From positions 62,001 to 126,000 of the forward strand of contig CAVRZD010000006.1 of NCBI GenBank assembly GCA_963725645.1: DNA of 64,000 nucleotides, written 5' to 3'. A program made the translations under genes and the position numbers. Each line of letters starts with the position of its first letter. The first letter of the stretch is position 1. This document shows positions 1 through 6,759 of this stretch, in pieces. The DNA is from JALYZC01 sp963725645 (GTDB taxonomy: Bacteria > Actinomycetota > Thermoleophilia > Solirubrobacterales > Solirubrobacteraceae). Under the pieces are notes generated by a model. It was not told the origin of the DNA and ran no database searches. It saw nothing but the letters and a program-made list of their open reading frames with translations.

Positions 1-728
1 CGTCCTTCTCGCTCGGCTGGCGCCCCGAGGACTATCTCGACGTGCAGTGGTCGCGGCTGCCGGCGTTCCTCGTCTCGGCGCTGCGCGGCTTCAGCGGCCT
101 CGCCAAAGGCGAGGCGATCGAGCGGCTGGTCGAGGGACGGCTCGACGGGCTGACCGCGGGGGAGACGGAGATCCCGCTCGAGACCGTCGTCTACAACCTC
201 GACCGCGGCGTGGTCGAGTACTTCGGGACAACGCTGACGCCGGACGTGCGTATCAGCGAGCTGATGCGGATCGCGATCGCACTGCCGCTGTTCATCGAGG
301 CCGTGCGCGTGCACGACCACCTGTACGTGGACGGCGGCGTCGTCGAGCTGTTCCCGGCGCGCCCGGTGATCGACGACGGGGGCTTCGACGAGGTGTTCGG
401 CCTGAACTTCATGCTCCCGCACGGGTTCGAGCCCGAGGAGATCACGGGCTGGGACTCGCGGGCGATGGGCCTGATGACGGCCAGCCGGCAGATCCAGCAG
501 GGTGCATTCCTCGAGCTCGCGCGGCGCCAGCGCGACGAGCTCGGGGAGAAGCTGACCCTGCTGACCCCGGTCGACCCGGCGCTGTTGCACGGCGTGTCGT
601 TCTACGACCTGTTCATCGACCGGTCCCGGTGGCCCGAGATGATGCGCGCCGGCTACGACGCCGCGAGCGCGGCGCTGGATCGCTGGCGCTCCGAGGCCGG
701 TCGTGCCGCGGCGTACGACGCGCGTTAG
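1..728 (+). CDS. Patatin-like phospholipase, C-terminal part (5' end outside window)
   Basis: The frame is open from base 3 with no start, so the gene begins upstream of the window. The visible part contains VDGGVVELFP (about 310-370), the patatin Asp-Gly-Gly block that supplies the Asp of the Ser-Asp dyad in this acyl-hydrolase family. The GxSxG nucleophile would lie in the missing N-terminal part. The region after it is rich in acidic residues and has no membrane segment, consistent with a cytosolic or peripheral lipid hydrolase. It ends in TAG 37 bp before the next gene. Substrate cannot be read from the sequence. Confidence 0.75.
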   Translation, partial: SFSLGWRPEDYLDVQWSRLPAFLVSALRGFSGLAKGEAIERLVEGRLDGLTAGETEIPLETVVYNLDRGVVEYFGTTLTPDVRISELMRIAIALPLFIEAVRVHDHLYVDGGVVELFPARPVIDDGGFDEVFGLNFMLPHGFEPEEITGWDSRAMGLMTASRQIQQGAFLELARRQRDELGEKLTLLTPVDPALLHGVSFYDLFIDRSRWPEMMRAGYDAASAALDRWRSEAGRAAAYDAR

Positions 729-764
729 GGTCGGCGGCACGAGCAAGCGGAATGGGAGGGAGAG

Positions 765-1052
765 ATGGCCATTGGTCTACGGCTGAAGTTCGCGGACGGG
801 ACGCAGGAGCAGTACGAGGCGGTCCACGGGCACATGAACGTCGAGAGCGACCCGCCGGAGGGGTTGATGTTCCACATGGCCGGCCCGATCGAGGACGGTT
901 GGGGGGTCATCGACTGTTGGGAGTCCCGCGAGCACTTCGACAGCTTCTACCGAAACCGCCTGGGCCCCGCGGTCGCTGAGCTCGGCGACGCGGCGCCGCC
1001 GAACCAGCCCGACATCAAGCAGTTCGAGGTGTTCAACTACACCAAGCCGTAG
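765..1052 (+). CDS. Small conserved protein, possibly dimeric alpha-beta barrel (ABM-like)
   Basis: A 95-residue protein with a clear ribosome binding site (GGGAGGGAGAG just before ATG). The length and pattern (MHVESDPPEG-like loop, GWGVIDCWESREHF, KQFEVFNY at the end) resemble small dimeric ferredoxin-like barrel proteins related to antibiotic-biosynthesis monooxygenases, where W-x-S/D-x-E-x-F is common. No catalytic residues can be assigned. It converges with the OsmC gene and the two share a strong hairpin between them. Confidence 0.6.
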   Translation: MAIGLRLKFADGTQEQYEAVHGHMNVESDPPEGLMFHMAGPIEDGWGVIDCWESREHFDSFYRNRLGPAVAELGDAAPPNQPDIKQFEVFNYTKP

Positions 1053-1057
1053 CGGAG

Positions 1058-1098
1058 GCCGGCCCGGGCCGCGAAGCTAGGCCGCGGCCCGGGCCGGC
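1058..1098. terminator. Perfect 16-bp GC hairpin between convergent genes
   Basis: Arms 1058-1073 and 1083-1098 are perfect complements (GCCGGCCCGGGCCGCG) with a 9-nt loop. The hairpin lies just after the + strand gene and overlaps the last codons of the OsmC gene, so it may terminate both transcripts. There is no T-tract, as is common in high-GC actinobacteria. The Ala/Arg/Pro tail of the OsmC protein is coded by one arm. Confidence 0.6.
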
Positions 1099-1505
1099 GC
1101 CCGCGGTACGCGCACCAGGCGGTGCGCGAAGTCGAAGCCCGAGGTCAGCGCCCTGTGGACGGGGCACTTGCGGGCGACGACCATGAGCCGCTCGTGCTGG
1201 GCGTCGGTGAGGTCGTCGGGGAGGTGGACGGCGACTTCGAAGCGCCGCGGCGAGGCGCTGTGGTCGTAGTCGACCTCGACTGTGACGGCACCGACGTCCC
1301 AGCCCTTGCGTGCCGCGTAGATCTCGATCGTGGTCGCGACGCAGGCGGCCAGGCTCGCGGGAAGGAGCTCGTGGGGAGAGGGCGCGGTGTCGCTACCGCC
1401 GAGCTCGCGCGGCTCGTCGCTGTAGACGACGTGCCGGCCGCTGCCGATGACGATGTCATGGCGCAGGGTTCCGACGATCCGATGGGCGGTGGCGTGGAGC
1501 GGCAT
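1077..1505 (-). CDS. OsmC/Ohr family peroxiredoxin
   Basis: A 142-residue protein of typical OsmC length. It has both thiol motifs of the family: LAACVATTIEIYAARKGWD in the middle and KCPVHRAL near the end, whose two Cys reduce organic hydroperoxides. The N-terminal GGSDTAPSPHELLPASLA segment is the usual lead-in to the first Cys helix. The role is detoxification of organic peroxides in the cytosol. Start: ATG at 1505 preceded by TACGGT with 8 nt between, consistent with a near-leaderless transcript. The last residues (ARAPARAAA) are coded by a hairpin arm and are probably not functional. Confidence 0.85.
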   Translation of the reverse strand: MPLHATAHRIVGTLRHDIVIGSGRHVVYSDEPRELGGSDTAPSPHELLPASLAACVATTIEIYAARKGWDVGAVTVEVDYDHSASPRRFEVAVHLPDDLTDAQHERLMVVARKCPVHRALTSGFDFAHRLVRVPRAPARAAA

Positions 1506-1586
1506 GGAACAGCACCGTAGGCCCGGTGGCGCCGCCGCGCATCGGTAGCCCGCCGTGGGCGCGCCGGGGAAAATCCCCTATCGGAG

Positions 1587-2060
1587 TCAGCCGGCGCCGA
1601 TGCGCTCGAGCAGCCGGTCGACGAAGGGGGCCTGTGCGGGGACGAGCTTCCGGCGCGCCTCAGCTGGAGCGAACCACTCCGCCCGATCGACCTCGGGGAC
1701 GTGCTGCGTGCGCCCCGACCGCGGAGGCCACTCCAGTTCGAACGTGTTGCTGCGAATGGCGGAGGCATCGAGGTCGCCCGCGACGGCGTACGCGATCACG
1801 ACCTTGCCCGCGCGCTGCTTGATCTCGCCGAGCTCGAGCATGCCGTCCGCATCGCCGGGCGGCGCGGTGCCCAGCTCCTCCTCGAACTCGCGGACTGCCG
1901 CGGCGCGCGGATCCTCGTCCTCCGCGTACTCGCCCTTGGGGATCGACCACACGCCGAGGTCCTTCCTCGCCCAGAACGGCCCACCGGGATGGACGAGCAG
2001 GACCTCGGGCCCACCGGCCGTGGTGCGGTAGAGGAGGATGCCACCGCTGCGCTTCGCCAT
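1587..2060 (-). CDS. NUDIX hydrolase
   Basis: The Nudix box fits fully: G-E-Y-A-E-D-E-D-P-R-A-A-A-V-R-E-F-E-E-E-L-G (G-x5-E-x7-R-E-x-x-E-E-x-G). The KRSGGILLYR start and VPEVDRAEWFAPAEARRKL tail resemble the bacterial MutT/DATIN-type group acting on nucleoside diphosphates linked to another moiety. Exact substrate unknown. The ATG at 2060 is preferred over an in-frame GTG at 2069 because TAGCCT lies 11 nt upstream of it. It is transcribed away from the tRNA-Thr gene. Confidence 0.85.
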   Translation of the reverse strand: MAKRSGGILLYRTTAGGPEVLLVHPGGPFWARKDLGVWSIPKGEYAEDEDPRAAAVREFEEELGTAPPGDADGMLELGEIKQRAGKVVIAYAVAGDLDASAIRSNTFELEWPPRSGRTQHVPEVDRAEWFAPAEARRKLVPAQAPFVDRLLERIGAG

Positions 2061-2101
2061 GGAGAACACCCAGGCTAGGGGAGCTAGGATGGCCTCGTTC
2101 C

Positions 2102-2174
2102 GCCGACGTAGCTCAGCTGGTAGAGCACTTCACTCGTAATGAAGGGGTCCCCGGTTCGAGTCCGGGCGTCGGCT
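2102..2174 (+). tRNA. tRNA-Thr (anticodon CGT), island attachment target
   Basis: Full cloverleaf of 73 nt: acceptor GCCGACG/CGTCGGC, D-stem GCTC/GAGC, anticodon stem CTTCA/TGAAG around the loop CTCGTAA (anticodon CGT, codon ACG), T-arm CCCGG-TTCGAGT-CCGGG. The CCA end is not encoded. Its 3' part is repeated exactly at 10817-10859, which marks it as the integration site of the following island; the 3' part of the gene is therefore probably supplied by the element. Confidence 0.95.
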
Positions 2175-2175
2175 T
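2133..2175. other. Left attachment site (att core within tRNA-Thr)
   Basis: These 43 bp, from the anticodon loop to just past the tRNA end, recur without mismatch at 10817-10859. This is the usual signature of tyrosine-integrase insertion into the 3' half of a tRNA gene. The integrase gene starts 100 bp further on. Confidence 0.85.
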
Positions 2176-2262
2176 TGGTTTAGTCCAGTACACCGGCACT
2201 TTTCGCGCCAATCATGCTGGGCCGGGATACGAATGTGTCCCCAATATGTCCCGAAAGCGGCG

Positions 2263-2268
2263 TAGACT
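2263..2268 (+). promoter_or_regulatory. -10 box of the integrase gene
   Basis: TAGACT followed by 7 nt and then the ATG at 2276. This fits a leaderless transcript and decides the integrase start in favour of 2276 over the ATG at 2246. Confidence 0.5.
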
Positions 2269-2275
2269 GCCCGCC

Positions 2276-3454
2276 ATGGGCATGCCATCGACGCCCGCGC
2301 GACTTCCCTCGGGACACGTCTTCCGCGTGGAGCGCAAACGTGGGCCGCAGTGGTACGCCAAGTACCGGCTGCCCGACGGCCGCCAGGTGCAGCGGCGGAT
2401 CGGCCCGGCGTGGACCGAGCGCGGCCGCCCGCCCGCCGGTTACTTCACGAAGCGGACCGCCGAAGCGTGGCTCGTCGAGCTGCTCCACGAGGCCCGCCGA
2501 GGGACGCTCGCGGGGATGGCGCAGACCGGCGCGACCTTTGCCGACGCGGCGGCCGAGTGGTTGCGGTACATCGAGCACGACCGCGACCGCAAGCCCTCGA
2601 CGGTCGCCGGCTACCGCGCGATCCTGCGCTCTCAGCTGCTTCCCGCGTTCGGCGACGCGCCGATCGAGGCGATCACAACGCCAATGATCGAGTCGTGGAT
2701 CGCCGGCGTCGACCGCTCGCCGGCCACGCGTACCAAGGCTCTGGTCCTGATGCACGGTGTGTTCCAGCGCGCGCGGAGGATGTACGGCCTGCCAATGAAC
2801 CCGGTCGCCGACGTCGAGAAGCCTCCGACGCGTCGCAGCGGCGACATCGACGTCTTCTCGCCGGAGGAGGTCATGGCGCTCGTCCGCGCGGCGGCGTCCG
2901 AGCAGGACGCCGCGATCTACCTGACGGCAGCGTTCACCGGGCTGCGCCGCGGCGAGCTGATCGCGCTGCGCTGGCGCGATGCCGACTTCGCCGGCCAGGT
3001 CATCAGAGTGCGCGCGAGCTACGCGGAGGGCCAGCTCACTACTCCGAAGTCCGGTAAGGTGCGGTCGGTCCCGATGGCGCCCGATGTCGGCAGGGCTCTG
3101 GCCAAGCTCGGCCAGCGGGAGGACAGCACCAGCGACGACGACCTCGTGTTCCTCGGCGACTGGGGCGGCTACGTCGATGGCTCGGCGCTGCGCCGGCGGT
3201 ACGACGCCGCGCTCAAGCGAGCCGGCCTACGGCGGCTCCGCTTCCACGACCTGCGCCACACGTTCGGCACGCGGATGATCGCCAAGGCCGACATCAGGCG
3301 GGTGCAGGAATGGATGGGCCACGCCGACGTGCAGACCACGATGAAGTACCTGCACTACGCGCCGCGGGAAGAGGACGCGGCACTGGTGGCCGAGGCGTTC
3401 ATGCTCGAGGAGCCACTCGCCTCGTCCTCAGAGCCGTCGACGGAGCGTCCTTGA
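2276..3454 (+). CDS. Site-specific tyrosine recombinase (phage-type integrase)
   Basis: A 392-residue integrase next to the tRNA it uses. The N-terminal half has an Arm/core-binding type domain (YRAILRSQLLPAFGD with AITTPMIESWI). The catalytic domain shows the Arg of TGLRRGELIALRW (about residue 224), the H-x-x-R box HDLRH (about 325), and EWMGHADVQTTMKYLHY with the terminal His and Tyr nucleophile (about 345-361). All expected catalytic residues are present, so it is probably active. It would integrate and, with an excisionase, excise the island. The last codons overlap the next gene (TTG inside the integrase stop region), so the downstream pair is translationally linked. Confidence 0.92.
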   Translation: MGMPSTPARLPSGHVFRVERKRGPQWYAKYRLPDGRQVQRRIGPAWTERGRPPAGYFTKRTAEAWLVELLHEARRGTLAGMAQTGATFADAAAEWLRYIEHDRDRKPSTVAGYRAILRSQLLPAFGDAPIEAITTPMIESWIAGVDRSPATRTKALVLMHGVFQRARRMYGLPMNPVADVEKPPTRRSGDIDVFSPEEVMALVRAAASEQDAAIYLTAAFTGLRRGELIALRWRDADFAGQVIRVRASYAEGQLTTPKSGKVRSVPMAPDVGRALAKLGQREDSTSDDDLVFLGDWGGYVDGSALRRRYDAALKRAGLRRLRFHDLRHTFGTRMIAKADIRRVQEWMGHADVQTTMKYLHYAPREEDAALVAEAFMLEEPLASSSEPSTERP

Positions 3455-3750
3455 CCGAAGACCCGCAGGTCCGCGATCCCGATGGCCGCCTTGTCGTGTT
3501 CGACGCCGGGACTCAGCAGCACCTCGCGCTCGGCCGCCCCGACCTTCTCGATCACGTCGATGCCATCCTCGCCACCGTGGCGAGCCCAGATCACCGCGAT
3601 GACGATCCGCGGCCCGGCCGGGAGCGGTTCTACCGCCGCGACCTTGATCCCAGGCGATGGCTGAGGGTCGTCGTAGACTTCAACGACACGCCCGCGTGGA
3701 TCGTGACGGCACTCGTCCAGGAGAACCCACCGCGGGGTTGGAGCTCATGA
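3451..3750 (+). CDS. DUF4258-like small protein, putative toxin
   Basis: A 99-residue protein read from TTG at 3451, overlapping the integrase stop. The pattern H-V-D-A-I-L-A-T-V-A-S-P-D, then GRERFYRR and WLRVVVDFNDTPAWIVTALVQENPP, resembles the small BECR-fold RNase-like toxins annotated as DUF4258. Its stop overlaps the ATG of the next gene (ATGA), which codes for a DUF2283-type protein, a frequent partner. The toxin role is inferred from family and context; no catalytic residue can be proven here. Confidence 0.6.
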   Translation: MTEDPQVRDPDGRLVVFDAGTQQHLALGRPDLLDHVDAILATVASPDHRDDDPRPGRERFYRRDLDPRRWLRVVVDFNDTPAWIVTALVQENPPRGWSS

Positions 3751-4022
3751 ACATCACCGTCGCCGGGATCACGTTCGACCACCACCACTACGACGCGCGT
3801 GGCGACATCCTCTACTTGAACGTTGGGCCACCTCGTCCGGCCGCCCACGGACTGGAGACGCCCGAGGGTCATTCCGTGCACTACGACGAGAACTGGGCGC
3901 CCATCGGCCTCACGCTCCTCAACGTTCGCTGGACCCTCGAGCGCGAGGGAGAGCTGACTCTCACCTGGCCGCCAGCGCGCCTGCCGGCCCACCAGCTCGA
4001 CGCTGCGCTCGCGGCCGTCTAA
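3747..4022 (+). CDS. DUF2283-like small protein, putative antitoxin
   Basis: A 91-residue protein. YDARGDILYLNVG in the first third and HSVHYDENWAPIGLTLLNVR after it match the DUF2283 layout (YDx3DxLY ... DxxGxxxGxxL), a family commonly found beside DUF4258 proteins. The start overlaps the upstream stop by 4 bp, so the pair is translationally coupled and ends the integrase operon. A likely role is neutralising the upstream protein and helping keep the element in the genome. Confidence 0.6.
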   Translation: MNITVAGITFDHHHYDARGDILYLNVGPPRPAAHGLETPEGHSVHYDENWAPIGLTLLNVRWTLEREGELTLTWPPARLPAHQLDAALAAV

Positions 4023-4071
4023 CCGCAGTCACCTTGAGCGGGCGTCGACGACGACCCGGTCCCGCCGGGGC

Positions 4072-4368
4072 TCATCGGTCAGCCTGCCGGCGCCGGATCG
4101 CACCGGCTCGCAAGGTCCGCTCGGGGGCTGTTTCGTGGTGGGTGCGTTGGCGGTCGAGCCACGCTTCGAGGTCGGCGCGCAGGAAGCGGATAGCGCGGCC
4201 GACTTTCACGGCCGGTAGGCGGCCAGCGCGTGTGAGCTCATAGACGGTGCTGGGCTTGACGCCGAGCAGTCCGGCGACGTCGTGGGCGGTGAGCAGCGGC
4301 TCGTCAAGCCGCGCTCGCGCGGAACGTTGCATGGGTTGCTCGTGAAGGCTCAGCTGACGATTGGGCAT
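4072..4368 (-). CDS. Helix-turn-helix DNA-binding protein (AlpA/excisionase type)
   Basis: 98 residues from ATG 4368 (a second ATG at 4332 is possible). The core LLTAHDVAGLLGVKPSTVYE, followed by LTRAGRLPAVKVGRAIRFLR and LEAWLDRQ, is the standard winged-helix fold of small excisionase/AlpA proteins. Convergent to the integrase operon. It is the likely recombination directionality factor or a regulator of the element. Three out-of-frame extensions upstream are not believable. Confidence 0.8.
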   Translation of the reverse strand: MPNRQLSLHEQPMQRSARARLDEPLLTAHDVAGLLGVKPSTVYELTRAGRLPAVKVGRAIRFLRADLEAWLDRQRTHHETAPERTLRAGAIRRRQADR

Positions 4369-4672
4369 CGGCTCGCTCGGTCGTGGCGGTTGCGTCGTTG
4401 TGCCGGTACAGACACAGGCGATTGAGGCCGCCACTGCACCCCCCTGACCCGATCGAGGGGTGCGGTGGCGGCCGCCCGGCGCCCCCCATCCGTATACGGC
4501 GTTGCAGTTGGTGCACCAGGTGCCACTATGTGCCGTCCTGCTGTTGCGGTCTGTGCTCCGTGGTCGTTGGAGCTGAGCGCGGGGCGGCTGAGGCAGCGCG
4601 AGTGTGGTCGAGCATGCGAGATGGGTTGAGTCTGGCGGTGTGCTGCCATGCAGGCGCAGGATCGAATGGCGG
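4369..4672. other. Non-coding stretch with long hairpin (4427-4472)
   Basis: No convincing gene. It contains an inverted repeat with arms 4427-4442 and 4457-4472 (16 bp, one G-T pair, 14-nt loop) and, further on, the palindrome GGTGCACC. The hairpin sits upstream of both divergent genes, so it is not a terminator by position; a regulatory or element-replication role is possible but unproven. Confidence 0.4.
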
Positions 4673-5497
4673 ATGCGCGTGAGGACATGCAAAATCCCTG
4701 AGGTGGTGGCGCCGAGCGACGAAAACGAAGACGCCGTCGCCCGCATCAACGGCGCGCCAGCGCGGATGTTGGAGCTCGAGACCGCGCGCGTCTACGTGGG
4801 GACGGGGATCGATACGCCGCAGCTGCCAAGTAGCGAGCCGTTTGGGGAGGCTGTCGCTGACTTCACGAGCTGTCGTGTCCGGGTGCGCCAGTCGTTTGGC
4901 CCCCGGCGGCTGGCGACCGAGTGGCCGATCAAGGGGAAGCGGCGCGCCTGGTCACCAGCTCAACGCGCCGTGCGGGCGATCATCAGCCGCGTGGTGCGCC
5001 CGGGAGACTTCATCTATGACGGCATCGATGCATTCCGGCGAAGACGGGACGGGTCATGGATCGAGTTTTCGCCGTCATGGTGCGCGCCGGGAGTCGATCG
5101 CCACGGACCGCGCCGGCCTGACGATCCGACCTGGTTGCTCGACGCCTTGAGAGCGACCCACCGCGACGTCACACTCGTCGACCAGGAGACCGTGCGCGGT
5201 GCTGGGACGACTCATTACCGCTTTGTTGTCGATCTCGTGGCTGCAGCAGCCGAGTTGCCTGCCGGTTTGACGCTCCCCGAGCCGGTGAGCGCGGGCAAGG
5301 CGTCGTGGCTGATGCCGGTCGAGCTGTGGCTCGGCGAACAGGGCGAGATCAGACGGATGAGCTACCGCGAGCCCTCCGAATACGCTGAGACGCCGTTCTG
5401 GAGGACCACAGAATTCAGCGACTTTGGCATCGCGGTCGAGATCGCCGTGCCCGAGGATGCGATTCGCCTGAACGCTTGCGCCGTGTCCCGCAAGTAG
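4673..5497 (+). CDS. LppX/LprG-like hypothetical protein without signal peptide
   Basis: About 274 residues if read from ATG 4673; the start is uncertain (ATG at 4766 also possible). The C-terminal half shows a pattern typical of mycobacterial-type lipid-binding lipoproteins: DVTLVDQETVRGAGTTHYRF, then LPxPVELWLGEQGEIRRMSY and TTEFSDFGIAVEIAVPEDA. Unlike those lipoproteins it has no signal peptide or lipobox that I can see, so it may be an N-terminally rearranged copy brought in by the island. Function unknown. Confidence 0.5.
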   Translation: MRVRTCKIPEVVAPSDENEDAVARINGAPARMLELETARVYVGTGIDTPQLPSSEPFGEAVADFTSCRVRVRQSFGPRRLATEWPIKGKRRAWSPAQRAVRAIISRVVRPGDFIYDGIDAFRRRRDGSWIEFSPSWCAPGVDRHGPRRPDDPTWLLDALRATHRDVTLVDQETVRGAGTTHYRFVVDLVAAAAELPAGLTLPEPVSAGKASWLMPVELWLGEQGEIRRMSYREPSEYAETPFWRTTEFSDFGIAVEIAVPEDAIRLNACAVSRK

Positions 5498-6036
5498 CGG
5501 ACAGCCGGCGGGGTGAGGCGCGGCCGTCAGGGCACCGCCAGCGCCGTTGGGGGCACGCTGCGTGCCGGTTCCATGGCAGAGAAGGCGTCGCTCCGCGGGT
5601 TTGGGGCGCGACCTCTTCCTTCCCAGCGACCTCTCGCGTGTGAAGCACAACGGGCCCGACGGCCGCCGTCGCCGAAGGAGCGGCTCAGAGGTGGGCCGGT
5701 GAGGCAGCGGGTCGACGCCCCCGGTGGCCTCGGCTCCGAAGCTGGCCAGGAGCCCGGCTGACGCAGCCCGGTCGTCACGCACGAACTCCCGCGACGCCCG
5801 ACAGGCCTTCGCCGCTTCGCTCACGCTCAACGGCAAACGACACCCGCTGTCGCGCGAACCGTCCTGAACTCAGCTCTGACGTCCTGGCACTTCAGATCGC
5901 ACGACAGGGACGGCACACACTGGCATTGGATGCACCGATCCGACGGCGCGGCGTGGGTGCCGTTCCTCGGACAAGACGAGTTAACGGCCCGTGGCCCAGG
6001 GCCACGGCACGCGTGCGCAGTTACCCGCGCCCGCGG
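5498..6036. other. Gap without a supported gene
   Basis: About 540 bp inside the island. Open frames on both strands are low-complexity Arg/Ala/Pro shadows without start signals. No RNA gene, repeat or strong hairpin was recognised. Confidence 0.4.
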
Positions 6037-6049
6037 TACCTTTGCGCTC

Positions 6050-6418
6050 ATGCCCGGGACCGAGCGGGGCGGAGAAGAGCAGGAGCGTCGGCCGGCGATC
6101 GCCGCCAGCCGCCCGGCCGACACCAAGGCCGAGCGTCGCGCCGCGCGAGCTCGCGTTGGCAGATACCACGAGGTCAAGCTCGCAGAGCTCATCGAGCACG
6201 TCCGCGAATCGCTCGCTCGATACGACGCAGGTGAGATCGACGCCTTCGACCTCGACGACGTCATCCACCAATACAAGCGTGCGGCGCGCGAGCTGTGGAA
6301 GTTCTGCACCGGTACCGGCTCGGACGCCCTGTTCGCCGCGCGCACCCTCGATCTCTGGGAGGCAGAGGGAGAACTCCCCAACTGGTGGGAGGCCGGAGCG
6401 CCGAGGCGGCGACGCTGA
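6050..6418 (+). CDS. Small hypothetical protein of the island
   Basis: 122 residues. The start is set by TACCTT at 6037-6042 followed by 7 nt and ATG, a leaderless arrangement. The N-terminus is charged and unstructured; the middle (YHEVKLAELIEHVRESLARYDAGEIDAF and on to KRAARELWKFC) is strongly amphipathic helix, and the end has LPNWWEAG. I do not recognise the family. Its position just before the first right arm of the island suggests element cargo. Confidence 0.55.
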   Translation: MPGTERGGEEQERRPAIAASRPADTKAERRAARARVGRYHEVKLAELIEHVRESLARYDAGEIDAFDLDDVIHQYKRAARELWKFCTGTGSDALFAARTLDLWEAEGELPNWWEAGAPRRRR

Positions 6419-6550
6419 GTACCACACCGGGCCCACGTTCGGGCCTCTGCCCGGCGCCCGGAACGAAGCGGCGCGCGCATTCCCAGCGACGAATTCCCTG
6501 CTACCGCCAGCCCTCGTTCATCGAGGTGAAGAGGTTGCGTCCTAACGGCG

Positions 6551-6665
6551 GGTGTCCCGAGCGATGTCCCCGACTCGGCATCTCTGACCCGATCTAACCT
6601 GATCCAGGCAGCACGAACCTGCTGCAAATCGAGCCAATCGAACCTCGATTAGCGCCCTCGTAATG
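6551..6665. repeat. First copy of the island right arm, ending in a 9-bp att remnant
   Basis: These 115 bp match 10711-10825 with about 8 mismatches. Both carry the inverted repeat GCAGCA-N6-TGCTGC and end in CTCGTAATG, the start of the att core. Here the match to the core stops after 9 bp. It is probably the right end of a first element (2176-6665) whose att site was later damaged. Confidence 0.75.
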
Positions 6666-6678
6666 CCATCAAGCACGC

Positions 6679-6751
6679 GCCGACTTAGCTCAGTTGGTAG
6701 AGCACCACTCTCGTAAAGTGGGGGGTCCCGGGTTCGAGTCCGGAGTCGGCT
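6679..6751 (+). tRNA. Second tRNA-Thr (anticodon CGT), aberrant T-arm
   Basis: Acceptor GCCGACT/AGTCGGC, D-stem GCTC/GAGC and anticodon stem CCACT/AGTGG around CTCGTAA give tRNA-Thr(CGT), the same anticodon as at 2102. The variable region is one base longer and the T-arm 3' side one base shorter than in the first gene, leaving either a 4-bp T-stem or a 6-nt T-loop. The total is still 73 nt. It may be a replacement tRNA carried by the element, or a decaying copy. Confidence 0.7.
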
Positions 6752-6759
6752 TTCAACCG

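Noticed and set aside
4427..4472. Hairpin as a rho-independent terminator
   Set aside because: It lies upstream of both divergent genes and has no T-tract.
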